A DNA stretch of 64,000 nt from CAIXOA01 sp041653635 (GCA_041653635.1 JBAZFC010000001.1:124001-188000), one strand, 5' to 3'; numbered from the stretch's first letter, positions 33,101 through 41,951 are shown. The notes: generated by a model from the sequence alone, not told the origin. Translations and numbers: made by a program.

Positions 33101-34421
33101 GGGGCTGGCGGGAAGGAGGATTGACCTCCTCTGCCCGGACTGCATGGTTTCCGTGGCCGCCGGATATGACGACATCGGCTCAGGGATTCCGGCCCGCATG
33201 TACCAGATTTCAAGGATGTTTGAATACACGGATGCGACCAGCGGGGAGCCGATGTGGGATTATGCATATTACGGGGAGAACGCCTCATGCTACGATGAGG
33301 GGGTGAGCTGCGATTACACAGCCCTGAACAGCGTGGACATAATCGCCGTGAAATGGGGGCTCGGGGGGAGGAACTCCCACTGCGACATAGAGGACGAGGA
33401 GGAGAGGTTCGGGGCGATACTCTCGGACGAGATGGAGTTCGGCGCGAAGGTGCTCAGGAGGTTCGGCAAGCCGCTGGTGGTGACGGATTTCACAATCATA
33501 AGGAACAGGGATGCCATATACGACGAGGGAGTGAGGGACTGCTGGACTGACGAGACGGCGAAGAGGTTCATGATTTACCTCGGCCAGCACACCAGCGACC
33601 TGGTGAAGAGCGGGCATACCGGGCTAATCTACAGCGACTGGACGGACGAGCATTCCGGTGAGGCGGGCACCACGTACATACGTACTGAAGAGGGCGGGGT
33701 GGGCGGCTACAGGGGGGAGTTCTTTGAAGGTACCTTTGATGCCGCCGCGCTGTTCGCAGGGAGGAAGGAGGAGACTTTCTACAGCATGGTGGGGGTTTCG
33801 GAAAAATGCGAGTGCATCCCATGCACCTCGCTGGACGACCCGTCCGTGTGCAACGGCAAATTCCTCGGCACCGGGCCGGAATGCTACGGATATGCGGAGG
33901 GCACGAATGTGAGGTGGCCGCCCAACTGCGTCTCGCAGGATGCGTGCATACAGCCTTCCTCGCTGCCCGGGTACAAGGTGTCCTGTAATGTATACTATAA
34001 TAACGGGACCGAGGCTCAGGAGGAATTTTCCGGGGGCGAGATAGCCGCGAACCCGCAGCTGTATCCGGACGTGATTGCGTCCATAAAGTACGGGGGCAAA
34101 ATACCGTGCATGGAATCCTCGGGCAAGAACATCAGCTACATGAAGATGGAAACGGGGGGCTACAAGGCATACCCGCTGCTGTTCAGGATGGACGGGAACC
34201 TTAGCGTGGACTGTGCGCAGCCGCCGCTCGCCGCATTCGGGGAGGCGTGCGGGGTTTCGCTCCCGGTTTCCGAGCGTAGGATGGAATGCATCATATCCCC
34301 GCTTGACCTGAGGGTGGAACTGCCGCCATTGGGCGGGAGCATAACGGTGCCTCCGGAAGCCATCGGCGGGGCGGGCATCCCGGGAGGGGCCGGCATCGGC
34401 GGCGCGGGGATTGGAGGGTGA
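30099..34421 (+). CDS. Giant Cys-rich extracellular lipoprotein-like protein with a possible TIM-barrel region
   Basis: About 1440 residues. The N-terminus has a hydrophobic signal ending in a lipobox-like LFLMGC (about residue 20), so it may be lipid-anchored outside. Dozens of cysteines are spread along the chain. A region at about 880-1230 resembles a barrel hydrolase: strands such as IQPVIFAEFPSF, AIIVVKRLK, DLLCPDCMVSVAAGYDDI, VDIIAVKWG, KPLVVTDFTI and GLIYSDWTDEHSG, with acidic residues at strand ends. The C-terminus is Gly/Ile/Ala-rich (GGAGIPGGAGIGGAGIGG). Start candidates are 30093, 30099 and 30102; 30099 gives the ATGA overlap. It is the likely exported component of the cluster. Confidence 0.7.
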   Translation: MMKNIHVVVFAVGALLFLMGCTVPQFHSCCIYTNATENLCVLNNGTIYDTEVCDTSPDGTLTCNVTVREEGGEVSKLTLPICPARNEGECNVSCAGIFCGRYEYDPRPLFSTSDAVKLDEEGDPAPDAGKLAPGTGSDVAIGLYNSECRVENLTPAFLNAVSNGQGLTLNIFRFGVGNSFQEFDEASMYYPLTDKACKLNQIGTVDRYENYAVPNMLLEGGGAICREDAFGPGIWGCIPNLEIRSYSYFDCATRCLLEYSGDSAAVDPGNAYLTERNDQVLGNPFAYGVPDYGSSAIIQWAYSTPGSGVAGDVPSYLLLGRGIKGSAVPADAFSDDYSFGYTYYGAQFGKTNGDILTTVVDEGAPAFSTGTAYDYYYGQDSILERASLGGGIEENFLTIERDPHAIYAFLLSQHSVYGQQIWQGHYMMNGSWAPGAEFECTQAGGECISGFCNTQDYHRGACKRLVNAATGEIKEVNCGCREEGGETVCNGEALYQMSPWDRYDSGIRVNATMPLSAPVAGSSITSFFTFDVTQTVMPSKGKVLKYDVGGSGFADGEKDYVMVMQLGGLSKFPDYSSVDYDNDVAESTYQEETLTIPQVLSRKQWSGCSPEDECGKFYTTFVDECMPSASEDPGAYHSLSVCYLNNRYAGTYGSLFSPATGGVVDQEGLYGMGFGDNCRRLLQSDAANDYEAFCYERDNNGDCVLYSASVLMVIAREVEYTDASGTTVTGLAFGNCLFDEGGTRLDTTTYGYCEQCSFLTMAKEEIVALPEEQVDGYEKGDGTRLGNKYCPNLEISTLYPPWENGALQYTLTRSPDSWAAGEVHSASGSGEDNPYRYSECTMPDGTEVGKQVAWPDYLPNGYYLKSKIESYLKRNIQPVIFAEFPSFHIGVDQGLYSAGYGDDAVLSVAVKSDGKIDTGKTTSPFMVSLALDKMWLLDAMSDYVEVGDPTYYETGGTFLADSVMDQGPAIIVVKRLKEDDFGSAPPMGLSTGPGENIDWILGLAGRRIDLLCPDCMVSVAAGYDDIGSGIPARMYQISRMFEYTDATSGEPMWDYAYYGENASCYDEGVSCDYTALNSVDIIAVKWGLGGRNSHCDIEDEEERFGAILSDEMEFGAKVLRRFGKPLVVTDFTIIRNRDAIYDEGVRDCWTDETAKRFMIYLGQHTSDLVKSGHTGLIYSDWTDEHSGEAGTTYIRTEEGGVGGYRGEFFEGTFDAAALFAGRKEETFYSMVGVSEKCECIPCTSLDDPSVCNGKFLGTGPECYGYAEGTNVRWPPNCVSQDACIQPSSLPGYKVSCNVYYNNGTEAQEEFSGGEIAANPQLYPDVIASIKYGGKIPCMESSGKNISYMKMETGGYKAYPLLFRMDGNLSVDCAQPPLAAFGEACGVSLPVSERRMECIISPLDLRVELPPLGGSITVPPEAIGGAGIPGGAGIGGAGIGG

Positions 34422-34428
34422 TTTATTA

Positions 34429-37400
34429 ATGGTTGCAGGGGAGGATATCAGCATGAGGGCCGCCGTGGTCGCAGCGATATTATTCCTCCTGTTCCTCATC
34501 CCCGCATATGCGATGGTGTTTGAGGCGGTGCCGCGGACCTATTCCGCATACGGGACGTTTGAGACGACGCCCTGCGAGGAGTGCCCGAATTTTGAGAATT
34601 ACGAATACCCATTCATGTTCTCCACCGTGGATGTGGAGGAGAGGGCGGCAACATACTCCATGGCCGTATCAAGGGAGGGGCGCAGGGAGCCGGTGGAGGG
34701 CGCCACCTTCTTCGTGCAGATTTATGACAGCAATTGGGAGGTGTTGGGGAGGTGCAGGCTATATACGGACGAGAGCGGCACCGCCACCCTTGACTATTCG
34801 GATTATATGCGGGGGGCGAGGAACTGTTCCGGGGGCTGCGTGGCGCGCGCGAGCTTCTGCTGCGGCAACCCCGTGGCGCTCAAATGCACGATTGCCAACT
34901 GCTTGGGGGAAGAGTTGGGCGGGTATTCCGATTATCCCCCTTCCTATCCTCCGTGCAATGGGTATGATGGGCCCTGGCCCGCATACGCGGCGGTGGGTGG
35001 AACGGAATACGCGATACTGCCCGCATCCACTGATGCGCAGATACCTGCTGAGCAGGAGACGTTGCCCCTCACGCTTGGGTTTTCTCTTTGCTTCCCGCTC
35101 ACCGTGATATTCGGGCTTCTCGCGGCCGCGATGTACGCTTCGGGCAGGGACCCGTTCGCCATGTTTTCATTCTATACTCCCAGATATACCCGCGGATATG
35201 AAAGGCCGATGGGCGCGAGGGGCTTCACCCTCCCAGGAAGCGGGATACTCTCCGCAATAAGCGGAATAGTGAAGGCGAGCGCAGGGGGAGGGGGAAAGGG
35301 CAAGGCGGCTGCGGGAAGCGGCAAGAACGTTGCAGCGACCCCAAGGGCGGGCGGCGCGGCGGCGGTGAAGGGGCAGCCCGGCGGGGTGAGGATGGCTGCG
35401 GGGACCGGGGAAAGGATTGTCGCGCAGCCCCGGGCCGCTGCAAGGCCGGGCGCGGAACCGGAGGCCGCAAGGCCTGGAGCTCGCCCTGAAGGGCGCATCA
35501 CATCACCGCAGGCAGGCGCGGGGGGAGGCGTTGAAAGCGCCGCGGAAAGGGCTGCGATGGCGAGGATGGGCGGACCCATAAGCATGCTGGTCCGCGCAAT
35601 GTTCGGGGACGAGACGTCCTGGGAGGCACTCAAGAGCATGTTCAGGGAATTCCGCCCTGACGTGGCGGGCGGCGCGACGGGGGAAACCCAGTATTTCAAG
35701 ATTGGGTTCGGTGAGTTCCTGCTGGAGATGACCAGCACAATCCTCATTTATAGCGGGCTTCCGCTTTTCGCAACAAACCTCATAGCCCAGGGGTTCGCGC
35801 TTGCCGCCGCTCCTTTGGCCGGGGCACGCAACCTTGAGAACATGGACCACGACGTGGAAATGCTGAGGAGCGTGCACCAGAATGCAGACGGAACGGTCAC
35901 GGTAACCTACACTGATGTGTATGGAAATAAATCCACGGAAACTTTTGAGAGGGGGAGCGCTAGGTTCGCTAATTTCATGACCGACATGAAGCAGAGGTAC
36001 GACAGCGCGGTGGAGTTCAACAACGCCGCCATACACGATTCGGATGCGGGGCTGTCACAAAGCTCGCACGACGCACTGAGCGGGGATGAGAGCAGGGGTG
36101 TGGTTGTGGGCGGGCTTGTTGAGGGCAGGGGGATGGGCGAGGAAGAGAAGGCCATATGGCTCAGCCCGACCGCGGAGAACCTGGGCGCTGCGCTGGACAG
36201 GCACCTTGCCCCGGAGATATCTGCGAACATTTCTATAGTCTTAACCAACAAGAATGCGGACGGAACCGTGGCTACCGCCGAACAGCGTGCGGCTGCGGTT
36301 GCGTTCGTGCAGGAAAACAGGGAAGGGATAAATGCTGCGCTTTCAGCGGTCCTTTTGTTTGCGAACCGGGGAGGGGACATCTCCGCGGTGAAGGACAACG
36401 CAGCCGTTTCAGCATTATTGGGCCTTGTGGGCGCCAGCGGAGCCGTTGAGGGCTGGCATCAGGCAGGGTGGCTGCTCACGGATGCCAACGGAAAGATTGA
36501 CCTCACCACGTTCAATAGCCTGGGGATGCTTGCGGCGACGCTCCGGGCAAGCGATGACAGTGCGATGCAGGGCGCGGGGGCGCGTGTGGAGCTGCTCCTC
36601 TCCAATGCAATAGACAGTGCAAAGCAGAGTGCAAACGGCGACGCAAGCCAGGTGTTCTCCGGAGGAACTGAAACGGAGCGCAGGGCCGCGCAACTGGTCA
36701 TCGGCGAACTCATGTACCAGTCGGATTTCTACGTTTCGGGAGAAGGCGGCTCCGCAAACGGAAGGTTCGCGGACATCGGCCATTATGGAGTTGGCGAGCT
36801 GTACGGCAGCATCCGGGATAAAGAAACCCTGGAGGAATGCACTTTGCAATATGACGACTTGTCTGGAGATTCTCTGGAGCAGTTCAAGGCGGGATATTCC
36901 AGATTTGAGGGATTCGCCGAGATGGCATCGGCTATGGCTGCTGGATTAGCAGCCCCGCCAGCGGAAGCAACAGGCGCAGACGCGATATTCGGGGTGGCTT
37001 CCGCATGGATGGAGCAGCGCGGAACCGCGCTAGAGGCATTCGGGCAGCTGTTACCAATGGAAGATGTAATCAAGAGTATGCATACAGAAGCGCTGTATGA
37101 CAACCCCGCTATTAGAGATATATTAAGCCCCGTAGTGGGGGGACGTGAAGAGAGGGACGCCACCCTGAATGGCCTTTGGGACCAGGTGATAGACCCAAAA
37201 GAGGAGAGGGATGTTAGGCAAGCCATAGCGGTTACACACGACCCCACTGCAACCATGGATGAGCTCGCTTGGGCCGCAGACACTCTCGCCCAGACGGTCG
37301 GGCTGCCTATGAGCCGCCAGGACTTCATGATAATTGCAAGCCAGTCCAGTTCAAGCGAGGAAGTGAAGGATGCCCTGGCAAGGATAAAGCCGGAAGCTGG

Positions 37401-38508
37401 GGTTGGCAGCATGACCGAAGCGGACGTGGCACGGATCAGGGAGGAAACGCTCAGGGCATACGACATGAGGATTACGGCTTCCAGCGAAGACCTGGAAAAG
37501 CAGGCGACGCTTGCATTCAATCCTTTTCTGGAACAGGCCGTTAAGGGTATGGTCCCACAGTACGAGGCAACAAGAAGGCAGGACATGAATGCGGAGGCGG
37601 GAACCGCATTTGACGTGCTGCAGGGTGCGGTAGAAGCAAGGGGAGGGGAAATTTCATTGGCGCCGCAGGAATACAAGGATTCCGTGGAGCTTGCAAGGAA
37701 CCTTTTCAGCTTTGACGGAGTGGTGGATGCGAGGGAACAGAAGGTGCTTGATGCCCTTTCAAACCCATCAAGCACGCAGGACGAGCTGCGCGACGCGGTA
37801 GATTATGTGGGAAACCGCTTCTATATGGACCACTCAACTATGGGGCAGAGGGACGCGTATACTACGCTGATTAATGAGGATGCGACCCGGCAGGAGCAGA
37901 ACAAGGCCGCGGAGGCGCTTACTGCGGCCGCGCGCGTTGATTGGGACGCGCTGCAACAGCCGCTGACAATGACGCCTTACGAGGCGATAGGGGTGCGCGA
38001 TGCGCAGCTAAGGGCTCCGGGCACAAGTGAAGAGGACAAGATAAGGCTGCAGCAGGAGATAGATTATATCAAAGAAGCAGATAAAGCACTCAGAGATGCC
38101 CAGGCGCAGATTGCCCAACCAGGAACCAGCGCGGAGGACCTAGCCAGATTGCAGCGGGAAATTGCAATAACGCAGCAAACCTTCATGTACGCGGGGATAG
38201 GGGACGGGAAAAGCCCACTTGACACATATCTTCCCCAGCAGGGCACATTCACGGACCTCACCCGCAGGACCGTGGAGGGCTACTTTGACGGGCCTTTGGG
38301 CAGGGACGCGATGGAACACCAGCAGCAGACGCTTGACCAATTCAATATGCTGAACCCGCAACTGGCGGTTTTCAAGGCTGAAACCACTGAGCTGAACCCC
38401 GAATCCCAAAGGATTGAGGACAGGGAAATGGAGCAGGAGCGCAAAACCGAAGAGGAAAGGGGAAGGCGCAGGAGAGGGGGCGGCACAAGCGGGCAGCCGG
38501 AAGCGTGA
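34429..38508 (+). CDS. Large membrane scaffold-like protein: ectodomain, TM, Ala/Pro linker, long helical cytoplasmic region
   Basis: 1359 residues from ATG 34429 (GGGTGAT upstream; ATG 34453 possible). A signal peptide (about 9-28) precedes an extracellular Cys-containing domain (about 30-200, with CEECPNF and an Ig-like carboxypeptidase-regulatory-type stretch), a TM (about 213-235) followed by basic residues, a Gly/Ala/Pro/Arg-rich linker (about 270-375), a second hydrophobic stretch (about 425-455), then ~900 mostly helical, charged residues ending in an Arg-rich tail (RRRRGGG). Positive-inside places the long part in the cytoplasm. It could anchor the cluster's membrane complex; no family recognised. 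Confidence 0.7.
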   Translation: MVAGEDISMRAAVVAAILFLLFLIPAYAMVFEAVPRTYSAYGTFETTPCEECPNFENYEYPFMFSTVDVEERAATYSMAVSREGRREPVEGATFFVQIYDSNWEVLGRCRLYTDESGTATLDYSDYMRGARNCSGGCVARASFCCGNPVALKCTIANCLGEELGGYSDYPPSYPPCNGYDGPWPAYAAVGGTEYAILPASTDAQIPAEQETLPLTLGFSLCFPLTVIFGLLAAAMYASGRDPFAMFSFYTPRYTRGYERPMGARGFTLPGSGILSAISGIVKASAGGGGKGKAAAGSGKNVAATPRAGGAAAVKGQPGGVRMAAGTGERIVAQPRAAARPGAEPEAARPGARPEGRITSPQAGAGGGVESAAERAAMARMGGPISMLVRAMFGDETSWEALKSMFREFRPDVAGGATGETQYFKIGFGEFLLEMTSTILIYSGLPLFATNLIAQGFALAAAPLAGARNLENMDHDVEMLRSVHQNADGTVTVTYTDVYGNKSTETFERGSARFANFMTDMKQRYDSAVEFNNAAIHDSDAGLSQSSHDALSGDESRGVVVGGLVEGRGMGEEEKAIWLSPTAENLGAALDRHLAPEISANISIVLTNKNADGTVATAEQRAAAVAFVQENREGINAALSAVLLFANRGGDISAVKDNAAVSALLGLVGASGAVEGWHQAGWLLTDANGKIDLTTFNSLGMLAATLRASDDSAMQGAGARVELLLSNAIDSAKQSANGDASQVFSGGTETERRAAQLVIGELMYQSDFYVSGEGGSANGRFADIGHYGVGELYGSIRDKETLEECTLQYDDLSGDSLEQFKAGYSRFEGFAEMASAMAAGLAAPPAEATGADAIFGVASAWMEQRGTALEAFGQLLPMEDVIKSMHTEALYDNPAIRDILSPVVGGREERDATLNGLWDQVIDPKEERDVRQAIAVTHDPTATMDELAWAADTLAQTVGLPMSRQDFMIIASQSSSSEEVKDALARIKPEAGVGSMTEADVARIREETLRAYDMRITASSEDLEKQATLAFNPFLEQAVKGMVPQYEATRRQDMNAEAGTAFDVLQGAVEARGGEISLAPQEYKDSVELARNLFSFDGVVDAREQKVLDALSNPSSTQDELRDAVDYVGNRFYMDHSTMGQRDAYTTLINEDATRQEQNKAAEALTAAARVDWDALQQPLTMTPYEAIGVRDAQLRAPGTSEEDKIRLQQEIDYIKEADKALRDAQAQIAQPGTSAEDLARLQREIAITQQTFMYAGIGDGKSPLDTYLPQQGTFTDLTRRTVEGYFDGPLGRDAMEHQQQTLDQFNMLNPQLAVFKAETTELNPESQRIEDREMEQERKTEEERGRRRRGGGTSGQPEA

Positions 38509-38513
38509 GGCAA

Positions 38514-38822
38514 ATGCAGGAAACCCGCCCGCTCAGGAGATTGAAAAGGCACCTTTCAATAGAGAATCTCTGGCTCTACATCTTATCCTTGGTTAAGAGG
38601 GAGGAATGCTACGCATACACCCTCCCGGAGCAGATAGAGAAGGAATACGCATTCAAGCCTAGCCGTGTGATGGTGTATATCGTGTTGCACATGCTGGAGG
38701 GCGAGGGGCTAATCAGGAGCGAGCAGAAGGAGAGGAGGAAATATTACACTCTTACGGCAAAGGGGGAGGAGACGCTTAAGCAGGCAAAAAAGGAACTGAA
38801 AGCCCTCTCGGCCAAGCTATGA
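38514..38822 (+). CDS. PadR-like winged-helix regulator
   Basis: 102 residues with a PadR pattern: a helix-turn-helix in LYILSLVKREECYAYTLPEQ, a recognition stretch KPSRVMVYIVLHMLEGEGLI, the wing SEQKERRKYYTLTAKGEE and a C-terminal dimer helix. ATG 38514 has GTGAGG at the ribosome-binding distance; GTG 38505 belongs to that site. As the last gene of the 22.6-38.8 kb operon it is a natural candidate for its own regulator, perhaps acting at the symmetric promoter at 22.6 kb, which is inference. Confidence 0.85.
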   Translation: MQETRPLRRLKRHLSIENLWLYILSLVKREECYAYTLPEQIEKEYAFKPSRVMVYIVLHMLEGEGLIRSEQKERRKYYTLTAKGEETLKQAKKELKALSAKL

Positions 38823-39848
38823 AATCCTGAAGCGGAGGAGCGCCGCAATGCCGCCGAACCCCTTCAATTTGTGCGCGGATTCTCCCTTTGAGGAATAGAA
38901 TATTATGTCCGCCCTCTTTGATTCTGCATTCTCGGTTATCCTCTCTATCTCCTTGTCCTTGCGGAGGGCGTCGTCCAGGACGAGGAGGGTCTCCACGGCG
39001 CTCGCATCCACCGCCTGCGCCACTTCCTTTTTTCCGTAGGCGGCGAGGCCCGCATCCCTGTGCACGCGGACCATGAACTCCTCAAACAATTTTTCCTCCT
39101 TTTCCATCTGCGCCTCCCCGGCTATCTTCTCTATCACGCCCCTTTTCATCAGCTCCGCGATTCCGCTCCTTTCTGCATAGGAGCAGCTCTCAAACGTGAT
39201 GCGGGCAAGGAGCGCGGGGTATTTCTTCTGGATGAAATCCTTCAGCCCGTCCTTCGCGAAGCCCGGGCCTGCGACTATGAAGCGCTCGTCCGCCTTGGAG
39301 ATGTAGGCGGCGACCTCGCCATAATACTGCTTGAGTTTCTCCTCGTAATTATCTTCTCTTTTGCTGCCGCCGAACCAGAAGGAGGGGCCGTAGTCCAGCC
39401 CGTATCCGCGGAGGATTGCGGTGAGGGCTTTTTCCTCGTCCATCACTATTATGCGCAGGGTGGGGCGGGATGTTTCTTTTACGGCTTTTTCAAGGCGGCT
39501 TATCTCAAAGTTCTTCCATTCCTTGATTACCTTAACTGTGTCGCCCGCCTCCAAATCAAAGGTGTGGTGCCTCCCCTTCTGCACGAATTCCTCGGGGTCT
39601 CCGGAGAGGATTATTCCGGAGATGCGGAGGCGGTTCGCGGCTTCCGCGAATTCAACATTCTCCACCCTTAGTGTAATGAATACCGGCTTCTTCTCCTCCT
39701 TTCCCTCGCCGAATTTTACGCTCCTGTATGTGCGGGCCTCCACCACGTCCCCTTCCTTGAGCACCCTTTCCAAGTGCCAGAGGTCCTCCAGCCGCTGGAG
39801 CATGAGCTTCAGCTCGCCGTTCCTGAGGTCGCGGTGGACTATTCGCAT
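38817..39848 (-). CDS. pelA: mRNA surveillance protein Pelota (Dom34)
   Basis: Partner of aABCE1/aEF1A-type factors in rescuing stalled ribosomes. Three domains: an Sm-like N-terminal domain (MRIVHRDLRNGELKLMLQRL, LEDLWHLERVLKEGDVVEARTYR split over two strands), a central eRF1-like domain (with FIVAGPGFAKDGLKDFI), and the C-terminal domain (TLLVLDDAL). 343 aa, typical. Its 3' end overlaps the PadR gene by 6 nt (convergent). The same genome also has a shortened NFACT protein, so ribosome rescue is represented by two pieces in this window. Confidence 0.95.
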   Translation of the reverse strand: MRIVHRDLRNGELKLMLQRLEDLWHLERVLKEGDVVEARTYRSVKFGEGKEEKKPVFITLRVENVEFAEAANRLRISGIILSGDPEEFVQKGRHHTFDLEAGDTVKVIKEWKNFEISRLEKAVKETSRPTLRIIVMDEEKALTAILRGYGLDYGPSFWFGGSKREDNYEEKLKQYYGEVAAYISKADERFIVAGPGFAKDGLKDFIQKKYPALLARITFESCSYAERSGIAELMKRGVIEKIAGEAQMEKEEKLFEEFMVRVHRDAGLAAYGKKEVAQAVDASAVETLLVLDDALRKDKEIERITENAESKRADIIFYSSKGESAHKLKGFGGIAALLRFRIS

Positions 39849-39881
39849 AGGATAAGATAGGGGAGCGGGAGTTAAAAAAGG

Positions 39882-41357
39882 CTAGCGAAGCATGTTCTCG
39901 TTCCTTCTCTTCTTCTCCTCGTTCAGCATCGTGAGGTATTGGATGCCCTGCCGTATTTTTTCACGGACTGAAGCGAGCCAGTACAGGGGCGAGCGCCTCG
40001 CCTTGACCGGAAGCAGCTTGCCGCCCCTCAGTTCCACGAAAGCGTCGTAGGAAACTTTTGCATTTATGGTATCCCCGTTCCTCCTGAAATTCCCGTGGCG
40101 GAGGAGCTGCACGAAATCCGAGGCGGTGAAATCCTTCTTCGCGAACATCTCCCGCGCCTTTTCCCTGTCGGTGAAGTGCAACACGGTGCGCCCATAGGCG
40201 AGCGGGCTCACCATCCTCCAGTACCACGGCACGCCGGCATAGGTGTGCGAATCGTGGTCAAAATAGACGCGCTTTCCGAAAGTGTGCTTGCAGTACATGG
40301 CAAATGAGTACGTGATGTTGTTCTGCGTCATCTTCGCGTTGCTCCCCACGTACCTGTCTATGATTTCCCTGAAGAAGGCGTCGGGTATCATCCTGTTGAC
40401 GAGGGATACCTCCGCGTTGGAGAATGTCGGGTTGTATATCGCCACCAGGTCGGCATATCTCCTGACAAAATCAAAAACCCACGGGAGGGATTCGTCCGCG
40501 CCCAATTCATTCAGGAGCCCCATGCTCAGCGTCCCGAAACCTAGCTCCGTTTCCCCGTAGGGGTGCGCCACCCCCAGCGCGAGCTCGTCCCTTTCCCGCA
40601 TGTCGGAAATCCTTCCGAGGACCGCAGCCCGCTCTAGCACCGGGGCCATGCCCGGGAACACGCGGACCAGCCTGTCCTCAATCAGCCGGTAGAAGGACTC
40701 GGCGGCGTCAATGTCCCGGAAATAGATATTTAGGTGGGGGCCGTTGGAATCGTCGGGGTTCCTACGCGGGAGCGTAAGCTCTATTGAGGGAACTTTCAGT
40801 ATTCCGCATGCGCTTTCAAGCTCCGTGATGTTGCGGATGAACCTGCCTAGGACATTGTTGTGGAAGCCTGTGGCATCAACGTCGTAGTTCCAGAGCAGCA
40901 TCTCGCGGATGATCTTCCTTGCGGAGGAGGCGCCGTCGTCCTTGCCCTCGTTCTCGCCCCAGTGGCCGTGCATAAGCACGAAACGCGTATTGGTATCCTT
41001 GGCCCTGGACACGCGGATGATGTCATCCCGCACCCTGTCAACCCAGGCGTCGCTTACGCCAAATGAAGAATGGCGGCGCATGAGCTCGCGCTTTGAGAGC
41101 GCCTTTCCGCCCTCGCCTTTGGATGGGTCTGTGAAGATTACTTTCGTCCTTCCTAAAAATGAGGTCTTCATGGCTACGCAGAAATTGGAATTGGGGGAAT
41201 CAAGCCCGCGGTTGAGGATTATCTCTCCGCGCTTGCATATCCTCGGGTCGTCTATTACCCCGAAGCCGAGGCGCTGCAGCTCATTCACGAGCTTCTGCCT
41301 CCTTTCTATGCCCCTCTGCCGAAGGGAGCGGACTTCCACGGTTCCCACCTCCAGCAT
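39882..41357 (-). CDS. PHP-superfamily metal-dependent hydrolase-like protein
   Basis: 491 residues. PHP-type motifs in order: HGHW (HxH-like, about residue 130), DATGFHNN (about 160), IELTLPRR...HLNIYFRD (about 190-213), VAHPYG (about 265), AIYNPTFSNAEVS (about 310) and FDHDSHTY (about 372). Together these give the metal ligands of a PHP fold, although motif I is not the usual DxHxHT. A TATA-like TTTATATAGG lies about 25 nt upstream of ATG 41357, so it is probably leaderless. Substrate unknown; it is not the EndoQ family, which is encoded separately nearby. Confidence 0.65.
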   Translation of the reverse strand: MLEVGTVEVRSLRQRGIERRQKLVNELQRLGFGVIDDPRICKRGEIILNRGLDSPNSNFCVAMKTSFLGRTKVIFTDPSKGEGGKALSKRELMRRHSSFGVSDAWVDRVRDDIIRVSRAKDTNTRFVLMHGHWGENEGKDDGASSARKIIREMLLWNYDVDATGFHNNVLGRFIRNITELESACGILKVPSIELTLPRRNPDDSNGPHLNIYFRDIDAAESFYRLIEDRLVRVFPGMAPVLERAAVLGRISDMRERDELALGVAHPYGETELGFGTLSMGLLNELGADESLPWVFDFVRRYADLVAIYNPTFSNAEVSLVNRMIPDAFFREIIDRYVGSNAKMTQNNITYSFAMYCKHTFGKRVYFDHDSHTYAGVPWYWRMVSPLAYGRTVLHFTDREKAREMFAKKDFTASDFVQLLRHGNFRRNGDTINAKVSYDAFVELRGGKLLPVKARRSPLYWLASVREKIRQGIQYLTMLNEEKKRRNENMLR

Positions 41358-41408
41358 ATATACGTGTGGGGTAACCTATATAAACGGGTGTGGGGCTGGG
41401 TGCTAAAA

Positions 41409-41897
41409 TTAGGAAGAAATCTTCGCCCAGAGCTTCTTCTTTTCCTTGCCGGAAATCCCCTGGTCGTTCTTGAAGAAGCGGAGGAAGAAATCGCGCAGGA
41501 GCTCCTTCGTGCGCTTTTTATCCAGCTGGTGCGCCCTGTGCATGTACCTCGCCGCGTCCGGGCTGTCCAGGAAAAGCATGCATATGGAGAGAAGGAAAAG
41601 GGAATCCACGTCCTCCTTTATGTCCAGCGCCTCCTGCAGTTCCTCAACCGCCTGCTCGAACTCAAACGCCTCCATGTGCACGGACGCCTTCGCGCGGTAG
41701 TATTTTGGGTCCGGCTTCACGTAAAGTGCGCGCTCAAAGCATTCTATCGCATGGGAGCGCTGGCCCTCGTGCTGGGCGGCCATGCCAAGCATGAACCACG
41801 CCTCCGGGTTCATCTTGTCCTTCTTCAGCGCCTCCTTTGCGCGCCTCCTCAGCTCATTGACCTTGCCTGCGCGCAGAAGGGCGAGGGATTCCTCCAT
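41409..41897 (-). CDS. TPR-repeat protein
   Basis: 162 residues of helical repeats. Recognisable TPR units are MNPEAWFMLGMAAQHEGQ, AIECFERALYVKPDPKYYRA and AVEELQEALDIKEDVDSLF, followed by a basic C-terminal segment (KKRTKELLRDFFLRFFKN). TPRs bind other proteins; no partner is evident. It is on the same strand as, and upstream of, the PHP gene, but that gene has its own TATA box. Confidence 0.8.
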   Translation of the reverse strand: MEESLALLRAGKVNELRRRAKEALKKDKMNPEAWFMLGMAAQHEGQRSHAIECFERALYVKPDPKYYRAKASVHMEAFEFEQAVEELQEALDIKEDVDSLFLLSICMLFLDSPDAARYMHRAHQLDKKRTKELLRDFFLRFFKNDQGISGKEKKKLWAKISS

Positions 41898-41951
41898 GCT
41901 GGCATATGCCCATCTGGGATTTAAAATCGTTGTTGCGGCTATATGTACGCT

